A stretch of 64,000 bases of DNA from Sutterella faecalis (GCF_006337085.1 NZ_CP040882.1:1860001-1924000); one strand, 5' to 3'. Positions 42,321 through 52,237 are shown, counted from the first letter of the stretch. A program made the numbers and translations. Notes: a model not told the origin generated them from the letters alone.

Positions 42321-43214
42321 ATGGCCTACGGAGCTCCGCCGCTATTCCGCCAGGGCGTATCCGCCCGCGCGCGCTTTCTATTCTTTCTTATGCTTTCGCT
42401 GGCAGCCATCCTTGTTGATGGCCGCCTGCGTTCGCTTGATGGCCTCAGAAGCACGGTAGTGAGCTTTACATCTCCCATCGTAGAGGCGATCCACCTGCCT
42501 GGCCGAATTCTCGGTGAAGGGCAAGGTTATTTCATGAGCAAGCGCCGCCTTAATGAAGAAGTGCAGCGGCTCTCCGAAGAAAATCAGCTCCTGCAGCTCT
42601 CGGCTGCACGTTATGAGGAAGTGCAGCAGGAAAACGAATCTCTGCGGCGCCTCATCAATACCGTTCCCAGAGCAGCAGATAAAGTCGCGACGGCAGAAGT
42701 CATCGGCCGCATTGCAGATCCATTCTCCCGCCGGATTCAGATCAATATCGGCTCCCGGGAAGGCGTTGAGATCGGCATGCCGGTAATCGGCCCTTTTGGA
42801 GTTCTCGGACAGATTTCCCGTGTTGTTAATCGTCTTTCCGAAGTAACTCTCCTCACGGACCACACCATTCGCCTTTCTGTCATCAACCGCAGAACGGGTG
42901 CCTTCTTCATCCTTTCGGGCACGGGCGACGACAGTCTTTCCGTTCTCTTCGCATTACCCTCGGCGGACATTCGCCCTGGTGATGAACTCATTACGTCAGG
43001 GCTCGACAATCTTTTCCCGAAAGCCATCCTTGCTGCGCGCGTTACAGCTACCAGTTATCAACCTGGAGAGCCCTATCAAAGGGTGGAAGCGGCTGCCGTT
43101 GCTGATGTTGAAGACATCCAGTTCGCCACTGTCGTTCTCGCAAATCCCAACCCTGCCGCCGGGCTTGAAGAAGCGGCTGCCCCCTCACGTTTTGAGCGGA
43201 GGTCCCGTCGATGA
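42321..43214 (+). CDS. mreC: Rod shape-determining protein MreC
   Basis: A 297-residue bitopic protein with one membrane segment (residues ~18-34) and a coiled coil (~65-110, rich in Glu and Gln). The periplasmic beta domains follow (IGRIADPFSRRIQINIGSREGVEIGMPVIG; SADIRPGDELITSGLDNLFP). It bridges MreB/MreD to PBP2. The last 4 bases overlap mreD. Confidence 0.95.
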   Translation: MAYGAPPLFRQGVSARARFLFFLMLSLAAILVDGRLRSLDGLRSTVVSFTSPIVEAIHLPGRILGEGQGYFMSKRRLNEEVQRLSEENQLLQLSAARYEEVQQENESLRRLINTVPRAADKVATAEVIGRIADPFSRRIQINIGSREGVEIGMPVIGPFGVLGQISRVVNRLSEVTLLTDHTIRLSVINRRTGAFFILSGTGDDSLSVLFALPSADIRPGDELITSGLDNLFPKAILAARVTATSYQPGEPYQRVEAAAVADVEDIQFATVVLANPNPAAGLEEAAAPSRFERRSRR

Positions 43215-43735
43215 ACAAGCTTGATTACTCATCGCTCCCTGAAGACAGCGATGCCGGCAAGCTCGAACATCCGGCCTCGCTCTCATGGGTGCTCTTTACC
43301 TTCTTCTTTTCCATCGTTATCAGTATTGCAGCCCAGCAAAGCTTCTGGATGCCCAATTTTCTGGCACTCACGATCATTTTCTGGACGCTGCGGCAGCCCG
43401 AAAGCGCCGGCATGACGGTTGCTTTCTGCTGCGGCATTCTGATGGATGTGCTCAATGGTTCTGTTCTCGGACAGCAGGCGCTTGCCTTCGTGACGCTCTG
43501 CTATTTCACGACAACACTCGCGAGACGCATCTCTTGGTTTGGCCCCTTCGGACAAAGTCTCCACATCTTGCCGCTCCTGCTGCTTTCTCAAGTACTTGTG
43601 ATGCTTGTGCGTCTCTGGTTTGACGGACTCTGGCCGGGTTGGGAGTGGTTCCTGCAGAGCCTGACTGGCGCCGCTATCTGGCCGCTTTGGTCCAAGCTTC
43701 TCAAGCCGCGCTCATCACGCGTCACATCACTCTGA
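43211..43735 (+). CDS. mreD: Rod shape-determining protein MreD
   Basis: A 174-residue inner-membrane protein with about five membrane segments. RQPESAGMTVAFCCGILMDVLNGSVLGQQAL is the typical MreD core. It starts within the mreC stop (ATGA overlap) and lies 21 bases before mrdA. Confidence 0.93.
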   Translation: MNKLDYSSLPEDSDAGKLEHPASLSWVLFTFFFSIVISIAAQQSFWMPNFLALTIIFWTLRQPESAGMTVAFCCGILMDVLNGSVLGQQALAFVTLCYFTTTLARRISWFGPFGQSLHILPLLLLSQVLVMLVRLWFDGLWPGWEWFLQSLTGAAIWPLWSKLLKPRSSRVTSL

Positions 43736-43756
43736 TCCTCGGGGGAAGATGCACTC

Positions 43757-45694
43757 ATGGCCCTCGAATCTCTGGAATTCAAAGAGGAAGACTCTGACGC
43801 CGGGGCATTTAGAAGGCGCCTTGCCTTTGCCTTCGGCATGGTGATTCTCTGCTTCAGCTTGCTCGTCATGCGTCTTGCCTGGCTGCAGATCATCAAACAG
43901 GATACTTATCAGCAACGGGCAGAACAAAACCGTACCGTTACCACAACCAATCAGGGATCAAGAGGATTGATCTTTGATCGCAACGGCACATTAATTGCCG
44001 GCAATCGTCTCTCCTGGTCGATTGAAATTACGCTGGATCAAACTGTTGAGCCTATCAACCGGTTGATTGACCGTCTTGCGGAAGTCATCAAAATCACGCC
44101 TGCCGATCGCAGACGCTTTCGCAGATTGAGAGAAGATCTGAATCGCTACGACGGCATTCCCATCCGTACAGACCTCACTGACGCGGAGGTAGCCGCCTTT
44201 ACGGCCCAGCGCTGGCGATTCCCCGGCGTGGACATCAATCAGCGCGAGCACCGTATTTATCCGGAACATGCTCTTGGCAGCCACATCATCGGTTACGTCA
44301 GCTCACTCTCCCTCAATGACAAGAAGCGTCTCGACTCTGAAGGCGTCCTTGCGCTCTATCAGGGCGAGCGCGAGATCGGCAAAGTAGGACTTGAACGCAG
44401 CTATGAGCACATTCTGCACGGCACTCCAGGTCATGAAACACTCGAAATCACTGCCGACGGCAGATCTGTGCGCACGCTTGAGTTGATTCCTGCCCATCCA
44501 GGGAAAAATCTCCGCCTCTCAGTGGATATGAATCTGCAGAGCGTGGCAGAAAATGCCATGAAGGGGAAAACCGGTGCCATCATCGCCATTGAGCCTCGTA
44601 CAGGCGAGATTCTCTCTTTTGTATCGCTTCCTACATACGACCTCAACCTTTTCCCGGGCGGCATTGACCCTGAGTCCTGGAGCTATCTCAATACTGCCGA
44701 AACAAAGCCGCTTCTCAACAGAGCCATGCGCGGCATCTATCCTATCGGCTCAACTTACAAACCCTTCATGGCCCTCGCCGGCCTTGAGACCGGCGCGGTA
44801 ACTGCTGACTTTATCCTTAACGATACCGGCGTCTTTCAGGTTGGGAACCATCGCTTCCGCGACGTTACCGGCTCCCCAAAAGGTCCGCTTAATCTGCGCA
44901 AATCCATAGCGGTGTCATCCGACATCTATTACTACTGGCTCTCCACCCAGATTGGCGTCGATGGCATTTACAACTTCATGAAGCAATGGAAGTTCGGAGC
45001 CAAAACCGGCATTGACCTTGTAGGCGAGCAAACCGGGATTCTCCCCAATCGGGAATGGAAGGAGCGACGCATAAAGGAACCCTGGTACGTGGGCGACACA
45101 CCGTCCCTCGGCATCGGTCAGGGCTATAACGCCTTCACGCTTTTGCAGCTCGCGCATGCCACGGCTACGCTCGCCAACCGCGGCGTCATCATGACTCCGC
45201 ACCTGGTAAAGAGCATCGAGGACCCGATGACAGGGGAAATAACCCGCGTAGACGCAGAGTCGACAGGAAAAATCCCTCTAAAACCAAGAAATATCGATGT
45301 GGTGACTGCTGGAATGACGGATGTCACCACTTCCGGCACAGCACGAGGCATTTTCCGTGACGCCCCATACAGCGTCGCCGGCAAAACAGGCACGGCCCAG
45401 GTAGTGAGCATTGCCCAGGACTCTCGCTATGACGAAAAGAAGCTATCGCGGGAGCTCCATGACCATGCACTCTTCATCGCTTTTGCACCTGCCCGCAATC
45501 CACGAATCGCACTCGCCGTTCTTGTTGAAAACGGCGGGTTCGGCGCCCGTGCAGCAGCTCCAATTGCCCGGGAAATGATGGACTACTGGCTCACAGGAGA
45601 AAATAAGCTCGGCCTCCCGCCTCCTAAAGGTGTTCCTCTTATTGATACGAAATCGAAGGAAGAGCGCCGTCAGAAAAGGAGCAATCCGTCATGA
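43757..45694 (+). CDS. mrdA: Penicillin-binding protein 2 (elongasome transpeptidase)
   Basis: The monofunctional transpeptidase partner of RodA, 645 residues. One membrane anchor lies near residues 25-45, then the pedestal domain. The transpeptidase motifs are intact: STYK (catalytic Ser, in IGSTYKPFMALAG), SSD (in AVSSDIYYYW) and KTGTAQ. The stop overlaps the rodA start (ATGA). Confidence 0.96.
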   Translation: MALESLEFKEEDSDAGAFRRRLAFAFGMVILCFSLLVMRLAWLQIIKQDTYQQRAEQNRTVTTTNQGSRGLIFDRNGTLIAGNRLSWSIEITLDQTVEPINRLIDRLAEVIKITPADRRRFRRLREDLNRYDGIPIRTDLTDAEVAAFTAQRWRFPGVDINQREHRIYPEHALGSHIIGYVSSLSLNDKKRLDSEGVLALYQGEREIGKVGLERSYEHILHGTPGHETLEITADGRSVRTLELIPAHPGKNLRLSVDMNLQSVAENAMKGKTGAIIAIEPRTGEILSFVSLPTYDLNLFPGGIDPESWSYLNTAETKPLLNRAMRGIYPIGSTYKPFMALAGLETGAVTADFILNDTGVFQVGNHRFRDVTGSPKGPLNLRKSIAVSSDIYYYWLSTQIGVDGIYNFMKQWKFGAKTGIDLVGEQTGILPNREWKERRIKEPWYVGDTPSLGIGQGYNAFTLLQLAHATATLANRGVIMTPHLVKSIEDPMTGEITRVDAESTGKIPLKPRNIDVVTAGMTDVTTSGTARGIFRDAPYSVAGKTGTAQVVSIAQDSRYDEKKLSRELHDHALFIAFAPARNPRIALAVLVENGGFGARAAAPIAREMMDYWLTGENKLGLPPPKGVPLIDTKSKEERRQKRSNPS

Positions 45695-46803
45695 CGAATG
45701 AATTCTCCCGACTGTCTGCTCTGTCGGGACGCTGGCTCCTCTCCAGAGTTCTGCGCTTTGATCTGATGCTGCTTGCGATCGTGATGTGCCTCATCACGAT
45801 CGGATTCATCACGCTTTTCTCCGCAGGTTATTCCTTCCCCTGGCGCATTGAGGACCAGATCCGAAATCTCATCGTCGCTGCCGGCGCCATGTTTGCCACT
45901 TCGCTCATCCCTGTGAAGTGGATCCGGCGCGTTGCACTGCCGTGCTTTGCCGTCGGCTGCCTCCTGCTTCTCGCAACCGCCGTTGCAGGCATTACGGTAA
46001 AAGGCGCCACTCGCTGGCTCAATATCGGCATCCGCATCCAGCCATCAGAAATCATGAAGCTCGCCGTGCCGATGATGCTTGCCTGGTATTACTGGAAAAG
46101 AAGCGAATCGCTCGCTTGGTGGGATCACATCGTCGCCTTCGGATTGCTCCTTATTCCGGCAATTTTCATTATGCGTCAGCCGGATCTGGGAACGGCCATT
46201 CTTGTTTCCATTGCCGGACTCTCTGTCATTTTCTTCGCGGGTGTAAGCATCAAGGTCGTCATCGCCTGCGTCTGCCTTGCGCTGCTTTCGCTGCCGCTCT
46301 GCTGGACTCTGCTTCATGACTATCAGAGAGAACGCATCCTCACTCTGCTCGATCCTACGCTCGATCCACTGGGGAAGGGTTTTCATATTCTGCAGGCGCT
46401 CATTGCCATCGGTTCAGGAGGGTTTACCGGCAAAGGCTGGATGGAAGGCACTCAAGCGCACCTCGACTTTATTCCCGAGCGAACTTCAGATTTCATTTTT
46501 GCCGTCTTCGGCGAAGAGTTCGGCTTTGTCGGTGCAGTGCTTCTCCTCTTTATGTACCTTGCGCTTGTGGCTCGAAGCTTCTTCATCGCGGCCTGGGCGC
46601 CTTCGCGCTTTTCGAGACTTCTTGCCGGTGCTATCGGCGTCATCTTCTTTACCTACACTTTTGTCAATATCGGCATGGTGAGTGGAATTCTTCCTGTGGT
46701 CGGCGTGCCGCTGCCTTTCATGAGCTACGGCGGAACAGCGCTTCTGATCCTCGGCATCTCCACAGGTATCCTGCTTTCCATATCCGCAGAATCAAAGGAT
46801 TAG
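45691..46803 (+). CDS. rodA: Peptidoglycan glycosyltransferase RodA
   Basis: A SEDS-family glycan polymerase with about ten membrane segments, 370 residues. Hallmarks are KGATRWLNIGIRIQPSEIMKLAVP, MRQPDLGTA, GKGWMEGTQAHLDFIPERTSDFIFAV (with the catalytic-region Asp) and GVPLPFMSYGGTAL. It works as a complex with the mrdA product. Confidence 0.96.
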   Translation: MTNEFSRLSALSGRWLLSRVLRFDLMLLAIVMCLITIGFITLFSAGYSFPWRIEDQIRNLIVAAGAMFATSLIPVKWIRRVALPCFAVGCLLLLATAVAGITVKGATRWLNIGIRIQPSEIMKLAVPMMLAWYYWKRSESLAWWDHIVAFGLLLIPAIFIMRQPDLGTAILVSIAGLSVIFFAGVSIKVVIACVCLALLSLPLCWTLLHDYQRERILTLLDPTLDPLGKGFHILQALIAIGSGGFTGKGWMEGTQAHLDFIPERTSDFIFAVFGEEFGFVGAVLLLFMYLALVARSFFIAAWAPSRFSRLLAGAIGVIFFTYTFVNIGMVSGILPVVGVPLPFMSYGGTALLILGISTGILLSISAESKD

Positions 46804-46816
46804 GAGACCCCCCTTC

Positions 46817-47686
46817 ATGCGGCTCCCCATCATTTCTTATCTTTCCATCCTGGCCGGTGCGGCTGCTCTGCTGACGCTTTCCGGGTGCAGCACAAACTCC
46901 CGCTACTACGGCAACGACGGTCCTCCGACTGTATTCACTGGATCTGGCACTGAAAGCGCAGTTCCTAAAGTCGAGCCTTTCCGGGCAGCCGCTAATCGCC
47001 CTTATACGGTGCTCGGCTCAAGCTATACCCCGATGACAACCGACGCGCCTCTGCGCCAGCGCGGTGTTGCATCCTGGTACGGCAAACAGTTTCATGGGAA
47101 CAAAACCTCGATCGGCGAGATATACGACATGTATCAGCCGACCGCCGCGCATCCGACAATGCCGCTGCCTTCCTACGCACGCGTAACGAATCTTTCCAAT
47201 GGGCGCTCCATCATCGTGCGAGTCAATGACAGAGGGCCCTTCCTGCATAACCGCATCATTGATCTTTCTTATGCAGCAGCCAAAACGCTTGGGTATTCCA
47301 GCGCCGGTACTGCCAATGTAGAAGTGCGCCGCCTTACCTGGGATGAAATCCGATCGGGCTCCTGGCAACAGAGCAGCATCAGCACAACGCCGCTCTCGCA
47401 GCCCACGTGGAAAGCACCTTCCGATACTGCAGGCATTACGTCAGCAAAAGCTGGCTGGGGCGTGCAGATCGGCTCCTTCTCGCAGGAAAGCAATGCGCGA
47501 AGCTACGCCGCTCATGCCGATGCGGTTCTTTCTGCAACTGGCGGCATGAAGGGCGTGCGCATTGTGAAGGACGGCTCGCTCTGGAGGGTAATCGTCGGCA
47601 GCGGCATGACGCATGACAAAGCCGCACAGTATGCACGCAACATCAGTTCTGAGCTCGGTGTTCAAGCTTTCAGCATCGAGCGATAA
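46817..47686 (+). CDS. rlpA: RlpA septal-ring lytic transglycosylase lipoprotein
   Basis: A 289-residue outer-membrane lipoprotein. The lipobox LSGC puts the lipidated Cys at residue 24. A double-psi beta-barrel domain follows (GVASWYGKQFHGNKTSIGEIYDMYQPTAAHPTMPL; VRVNDRGPF), then a SPOR domain at the C-terminus (GWGVQIGSFSQESNARSYA). RlpA cleaves denuded glycan strands, which SPOR domains recognise. Last gene of the mreB operon. Confidence 0.92.
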   Translation: MRLPIISYLSILAGAAALLTLSGCSTNSRYYGNDGPPTVFTGSGTESAVPKVEPFRAAANRPYTVLGSSYTPMTTDAPLRQRGVASWYGKQFHGNKTSIGEIYDMYQPTAAHPTMPLPSYARVTNLSNGRSIIVRVNDRGPFLHNRIIDLSYAAAKTLGYSSAGTANVEVRRLTWDEIRSGSWQQSSISTTPLSQPTWKAPSDTAGITSAKAGWGVQIGSFSQESNARSYAAHADAVLSATGGMKGVRIVKDGSLWRVIVGSGMTHDKAAQYARNISSELGVQAFSIER

Positions 47687-47808
47687 CCTGCCGCCGAATC
47701 CTTGACCTGCAAAAGAAGGAATAGGATTGCACCCATATGCTGAGAAAAAGGCTTCCCGAATTCCCGGCCGGCCTCCCTTTCCTCACTGAATTGCTTGACG
47801 CTAAGAAA

Positions 47809-49215
47809 ATGACGACGCTAAAGGAATACATTCACCACGCCTGGGAAGGCGAAACCCTTGATGCCATGAAGGCATTCATCCGCATTCCTTCCAAAAGCTC
47901 TGCCTTTGATGCAGAGTGGGAAAAGCATGGTTTTCTTCTGGAAGCTGTGAAGGATGCTGCTCAATGGGGGAAAAAGCGCTTCCCATCGGGCACCTTCGAA
48001 ATTCTCTCGAAGCCAGGTGTTACTCCGGCACTCTTCATTGACCTGCCCGCTTCTGATGGGCACACCGGCCGTCCCGTCTTTTTTTACGGACACTTCGACA
48101 AGCAGCCTGAAACCAACGGCTGGTCTGAAGGACTCGGCCCGTGGCTGCCGGTCGTAAAGAACGACCGTCTTTACGGACGAGGCTCTGCAGACGACGGCTA
48201 CAGCTTCTACACAGCGCTTACGGCCATTCTGGCGCTTGAAGCTGCTGGAACGGCCCATCCTCGCATAGTAGGTTTCTTCGAAACCGACGAAGAATCCGGC
48301 TCCAAAGACCTTGGTGCCTATCTGCATGAAATAGCGCCTCGCTGCGGTGACCCTTGCGTCCTGGCTATCCTTGACCTCGGCATCTGCGATCACCACCGCC
48401 TCTGGCTAACAAGCAGCTTGCGCGGCGTTGTCGGCTTCAAGCTCAAGGTGGAAGTTCTTACACACCCCGTACACTCCGGCATTGCAAGCGGCATTGTCCC
48501 GAGCTCCTTTGCTGTCATGCGCGAGCTCCTTGACCGTCTTGAGGATCCAAGGACGGGCCGTGTACTCCTTCCCGAATTTCATGTTTCCCTGCCTGAAGAA
48601 CATAAAAAAGCCATTGAAAGATGCGCTGCGATCCTTGGCAAAGAAGTCATCAAATTTCCCTTCGCCGGCGATACGGAACCGCGTTCATCAGATCCCGTTC
48701 AGGCCATCCTAAGGAATACGTGGGAACCAACGCTTTCCATCCTCGGTGCTGACGGTCTTCCCTCGACCTCTGAGGCGAGTGCGCTCCTAAGAGCCTCAAC
48801 GAGCCTGTCGCTCTCCTTCCGCATTCCTCCCAGAGTTGATCCCCAGGCGGCGCTTAAAGCGGCCGTCGCCGCAGTAACTGAAAATGTGCCCTCGCATGCC
48901 CGCGTCACCGTCTGGGATTGCCGAGCGGAAGGCGGCTTTGAGGCTCCGGCTCTTGCCCCCTGGCTTGAAGAGGCAACGCACGCCGCCAGCAAATCGTTAT
49001 GGGGAAACGACTTCGAATATTGCTTTGAAGGAGCAACAATCGGCACGATGAAGGACTTCTCTTCTTCATTCCCGAATGCTTCCTTCCTGAATCTAGGGGT
49101 GCTCGGTGCTGAAGAAAATGCTCATGCTCCGAATGAGTCTCTTCCTCTCGACTATGTCAGGAAACTGACCGAAGCAATCGCTGACATTGTTGCTGCCGTT
49201 CCGCAAAAGGATTGA
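47809..49215 (+). CDS. M20 family metallopeptidase (dipeptidase-like)
   Basis: A 468-residue zinc hydrolase of the M20 family. Metal ligands and catalytic residues appear in FFYGHFDKQPE, GRGSADDGY and ETDEESGSKD; the dimerisation insert follows HPVHSGIASGIVPSS. It probably cleaves dipeptides or a related N-acyl amino acid; the exact substrate is unknown. ATG 47809 fits the usual family start close to the FIRIPSKS segment. An ATG at 47737, with AGGA ten bases upstream, would add 24 residues and cannot be excluded. Confidence 0.85.
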   Translation: MTTLKEYIHHAWEGETLDAMKAFIRIPSKSSAFDAEWEKHGFLLEAVKDAAQWGKKRFPSGTFEILSKPGVTPALFIDLPASDGHTGRPVFFYGHFDKQPETNGWSEGLGPWLPVVKNDRLYGRGSADDGYSFYTALTAILALEAAGTAHPRIVGFFETDEESGSKDLGAYLHEIAPRCGDPCVLAILDLGICDHHRLWLTSSLRGVVGFKLKVEVLTHPVHSGIASGIVPSSFAVMRELLDRLEDPRTGRVLLPEFHVSLPEEHKKAIERCAAILGKEVIKFPFAGDTEPRSSDPVQAILRNTWEPTLSILGADGLPSTSEASALLRASTSLSLSFRIPPRVDPQAALKAAVAAVTENVPSHARVTVWDCRAEGGFEAPALAPWLEEATHAASKSLWGNDFEYCFEGATIGTMKDFSSSFPNASFLNLGVLGAEENAHAPNESLPLDYVRKLTEAIADIVAAVPQKD

Positions 49216-49219
49216 TCCC

Positions 49220-49435
49220 ATGCGCCGCGACTGCGTTACTCAGGTCATTGTCCGCTGGAGCGATGGTGAAGAAGACAACTTCGCCACGCCTTTTGAAGCT
49301 GAAAATTACATCAACTACATGCTCGATGAACTGGGGGAACCCATCGCTGCATGGCTTGAAGATATGTCCGGTCGAAAGAAGTGGGACTACCGAATCGTTG
49401 AAGACGAAGAAGGTACGCTCAGACTAGCAGACTGA
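49220..49435 (+). CDS. Small acidic protein of unknown function
   Basis: A 71-residue protein (MRRDCVTQVIVRWSDGEEDNF...) that I do not recognise. It has no signal or membrane segment, is acidic, and its pattern of two beta-like strands and a helix suggests a small folded domain. It sits 4 bases after the M20 peptidase and 18 bases before the HIT gene on the same strand, so all three are likely co-transcribed. The frame extends 11 codons upstream into the peptidase gene without a better start. Confidence 0.6.
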   Translation: MRRDCVTQVIVRWSDGEEDNFATPFEAENYINYMLDELGEPIAAWLEDMSGRKKWDYRIVEDEEGTLRLAD

Positions 49436-49453
49436 TTTCTCAGGAGATTTTTC

Positions 49454-49888
49454 ATGAATTGTCCGCTTTGCAGCGAAAAGCCCATAGGAGAATTCTGGAG
49501 AGGGCGTCACTTCTATGCTATTGATGCCGGAAACGATGATTTTCCTGCATATATCCGCATCGTCGCTCGCGATCATATTGCAGAAATGAGCATGCTCAGC
49601 CCGGCACTCAAATCAGAGTTACGCGCTCTATTGGATGCCGCAGAAGAGGAGATGCTGGCAGCACTTGCGCCCGACAAAATGAACTGGGCGCAGTTCGGCA
49701 ATATGGTGCCTCACCTGCATTGGCACCTCATTGCCCGTTGGAAGGATGACGGCTGGTTTCCGGAATGTCCATGGGGACCGCGTCAACGCCCGGTTGCTGC
49801 AGAACTTTCCCGGAAGCGTCGCAACGAAGCGTTGGAACTGCTCCCTCAGCTCGCCCAGCGCTTTTCCGAAGTTGAAAGTCGTTTCTAG
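49454..49888 (+). CDS. HIT-family hydrolase
   Basis: A 144-residue histidine-triad protein. The catalytic triad HLHWH is in GNMVPHLHWHLIARW, and the N-terminal CPLCSEK could bind zinc as in other HIT proteins. It would hydrolyse a nucleoside phosphoramidate or dinucleoside polyphosphate. Its end converges on the SPOR gene with 11 bases between them. Confidence 0.88.
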   Translation: MNCPLCSEKPIGEFWRGRHFYAIDAGNDDFPAYIRIVARDHIAEMSMLSPALKSELRALLDAAEEEMLAALAPDKMNWAQFGNMVPHLHWHLIARWKDDGWFPECPWGPRQRPVAAELSRKRRNEALELLPQLAQRFSEVESRF

Positions 49889-49899
49889 CGGCAATGTCT

Positions 49900-50628
49900 T
49901 CAGGGCTGACAAGCGGAAAATTTACCGCCTTCCCGGCCTTTAAAGGTTTTTATGAGGAGCTTGTTTTCATCCTGAGAGATATTAGGGAAGACAAGCTCCA
50001 CATAGCCTTTACGCGGATTGCGCTCCATTACGATGACATTTTTGAGCGACCAGGCGCTTGCAGCTTCGCGCGCCCAGTTTTCAGCCTGAAGTCTCTCCGG
50101 TGTTCGGGCAATCTCTATTCCCCAGCCTTTCCCATCAAGCGCAAAAAGCTTCCCATTCTGCAATCCTTCCTGAACGAGCTTTTCAAGCGCCTTTGCAGCC
50201 TTTACTTCCGTACTGTAGGGACCTGCATACACAATTCGCTCCGCAAGATCCACAGCCTTGATCTGAACTCTGTCCATCCAGCCGATGCGTTCTATGGAAG
50301 TCCTCAGTTTTTTAAGGTTTTTCTCTGGGATTGGACCGAACCTCAGGCAAATGGCATCTTCGGGTTTCGGCAGCTTTGACTCTGCTGATTTAAAGAGCGG
50401 AATAGTTCGGGGATTCAACTCTCGAACCTCTTTTTCTTTTACTGGGGGCTCTTCCCCCTGAGCCCTTTCAGGCACCGCGATTACGATGGGCTTTGCGAGT
50501 GTGAAGCCATCCACGGCGGCGTTCGCGGACACAGGCACCGTTCGCATCACCTTCTCCTCGCGATTCATCACGAGTAACGCTGCCAGACCTGCAGCAATAA
50601 ACGCCAGAATAACTGCAAGCACTCTCAT
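49900..50628 (-). CDS. SPOR-domain membrane protein
   Basis: A 242-residue bitopic protein. A single N-terminal membrane segment (VLAVILAFIAAGLAALLVM) is followed by a Pro/Glu-rich linker. A SPOR-like domain (RVQIKAVDLAERIVYAGPYSTEVKAAKALEKLVQEG) lies near residues 120-160, and ~80 further residues follow. Its role in peptidoglycan binding is inferred. The start overlaps the coaX stop (ATGA); birA-coaX-SPOR is a common Burkholderiales operon. Confidence 0.75.
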   Translation of the reverse strand: MRVLAVILAFIAAGLAALLVMNREEKVMRTVPVSANAAVDGFTLAKPIVIAVPERAQGEEPPVKEKEVRELNPRTIPLFKSAESKLPKPEDAICLRFGPIPEKNLKKLRTSIERIGWMDRVQIKAVDLAERIVYAGPYSTEVKAAKALEKLVQEGLQNGKLFALDGKGWGIEIARTPERLQAENWAREAASAWSLKNVIVMERNPRKGYVELVFPNISQDENKLLIKTFKGREGGKFSACQP

Positions 50629-51419
50629 GACTCGTTTGCCTTTATCGACCGATGCCGCGCTTGAGCTGCCAGTCCAAGCAGCACGAGGTTATGCTGAAGC
50701 ATCAGATTCGGGACCAACCCTCTAAGCCTCGGCTCGATGAAACGCGCAGCCCCTCCAGCAAGCACGACCCGTGCGCTTCCGCTTCTTTTCACTAATTCCT
50801 CATACGCAAGCTTCACAAGACCCGCCTGCGCATCCATGATGCCGGTTGCGATTGCATTCAGCGTGTTTTGAGGAAAGTCCTGCCACTCACCGAGCTCGCC
50901 TTTTAAGAGTGGAATTCCGTCCTCCAGGCACTTCTTCATCATCGTAGGCCCCGGAGCAATGCGGCCGCCCAGAAATGCATATTGCCCTTCAGCCTCGCAA
51001 AGCACAGCATCCACCGTAGTGGCAGTTCCCATTTGCACGACCAAAAGAGACTGTCCCGGAGCTGCATCAATGGCACCCAGCGCAGCGCACCATCGATCGG
51101 CCCCTAATTTGCCTGGTGCGCTGTATGTGTTCCTTAGCGTGAGGTCGTCGCTTACGAATGCGTTTTGAGAACGAACCCAGTTCCAGGAAATGTCATGATC
51201 ATTAAAAAACTTAGTCGCTGAAAATGCGAGTTCAGGCGCTGCAACCGTGCAGCCGATAACGCGATCAGGCGCCAGTTCCAACCAATCTGAATAGAGCCTT
51301 TCCTTAAAGCCGCTCTGCCCGCGATGAACTACCGTATGTGGTGTGCGCTCATCACCAAGAAGCGCCCATTTGAGCGCGGTATTTCCCAGATCAATCAGAA
51401 GAGTCTTCACGGTCGTCAC
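50625..51419 (-). CDS. coaX: Type III pantothenate kinase
   Basis: Phosphorylates pantothenate, the first step of coenzyme A synthesis. The 264-residue protein has the ASKHA phosphate motif LLIDLGNTALKWAL, the pantothenate-site GADRWCAALGA and VVQMGTATTVDAV, and VVLAGGAARFIEPRL. It overlaps both neighbours by ATGA. Confidence 0.95.
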   Translation of the reverse strand: MTTVKTLLIDLGNTALKWALLGDERTPHTVVHRGQSGFKERLYSDWLELAPDRVIGCTVAAPELAFSATKFFNDHDISWNWVRSQNAFVSDDLTLRNTYSAPGKLGADRWCAALGAIDAAPGQSLLVVQMGTATTVDAVLCEAEGQYAFLGGRIAPGPTMMKKCLEDGIPLLKGELGEWQDFPQNTLNAIATGIMDAQAGLVKLAYEELVKRSGSARVVLAGGAARFIEPRLRGLVPNLMLQHNLVLLGLAAQARHRSIKANES

Positions 51420-52237
51420 TCCCTATGAGAATTACCGAGCAGCGAAACCAGTTCACCGGAAAGTTCCGATTTCTCTCCACGCCGCCCCTGCAGAATAAGC
51501 CGACCCAAAGCATCAATTCCCTTGTTTATGCCTTCAAGCGGGACATCTGGCTTGTCGAGCGTGCGCCAGGCTACTGATTTTCCATAAAAGGCATCATAAA
51601 GTGGCCATTTATCAATAATTTCTGAAAAATCATGAGATTTTTCAATTGCCATAAATGTATTGATCAAATCAGAGACGATCAAACCAAGGAACTCTCCACG
51701 CATGGTTGGATCACTCATGCTTACGCGCGTAGAAATAGCTCGGATAGGCCATCCGGCAGTTGTCACGCCTCCCGGAGCAATACTCAGATTCAAACCGACC
51801 CCGATGACGATGCTGCGGACTCCGTTTGCATCTCCAACAGTTTCGATAAGAATGCCCCCGGCTTTTCCTCCGGCAGTCCAGACATCATTCGGCCACTTAA
51901 CCAGGACCTTTTCGTTGGAGGCCATAGAAGCAGATCGAGCAATCGACATCGCCGCAGCAATCGAAAGCATGCCCGGAGGAGCGCTTAGCAAGCCATCTCT
52001 GAGCGGAAGGCCAAGCGAAAAAATCATTGCAAGCTCTGCCGTCTGCCATCCACGACCGTGCGTACCCCGCCCTGCGGTTTGACGCTCCACAGTAAGCAGC
52101 ACCGGATGTCGAAAAGCATTTCGCCGCGCCGCCGCCTTCAGATCATCGTTGGTAGATCCTGTTTCCTGCCGCCAATTCACTTCCACCGACGTCGGAAGCG
52201 AGTTGTTTAATGCATTGAGGAAATAATTACTGGACAT
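51416..52237 (-). CDS. birA: Biotin--[acetyl-CoA-carboxylase] ligase
   Basis: Attaches biotin to the carboxyl-carrier protein. The 273-residue protein shows the ligase motifs GSTNDDL, the biotinyl-AMP loop GRGTHGRGW and KWPNDVW..GGKAGGILIE. The N-terminal helix-turn-helix of E. coli BirA is absent, so it is a monofunctional ligase. First gene of birA-coaX-SPOR, divergent from the DacA-like gene. Confidence 0.93.
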   Translation of the reverse strand: MSSNYFLNALNNSLPTSVEVNWRQETGSTNDDLKAAARRNAFRHPVLLTVERQTAGRGTHGRGWQTAELAMIFSLGLPLRDGLLSAPPGMLSIAAAMSIARSASMASNEKVLVKWPNDVWTAGGKAGGILIETVGDANGVRSIVIGVGLNLSIAPGGVTTAGWPIRAISTRVSMSDPTMRGEFLGLIVSDLINTFMAIEKSHDFSEIIDKWPLYDAFYGKSVAWRTLDKPDVPLEGINKGIDALGRLILQGRRGEKSELSGELVSLLGNSHRE

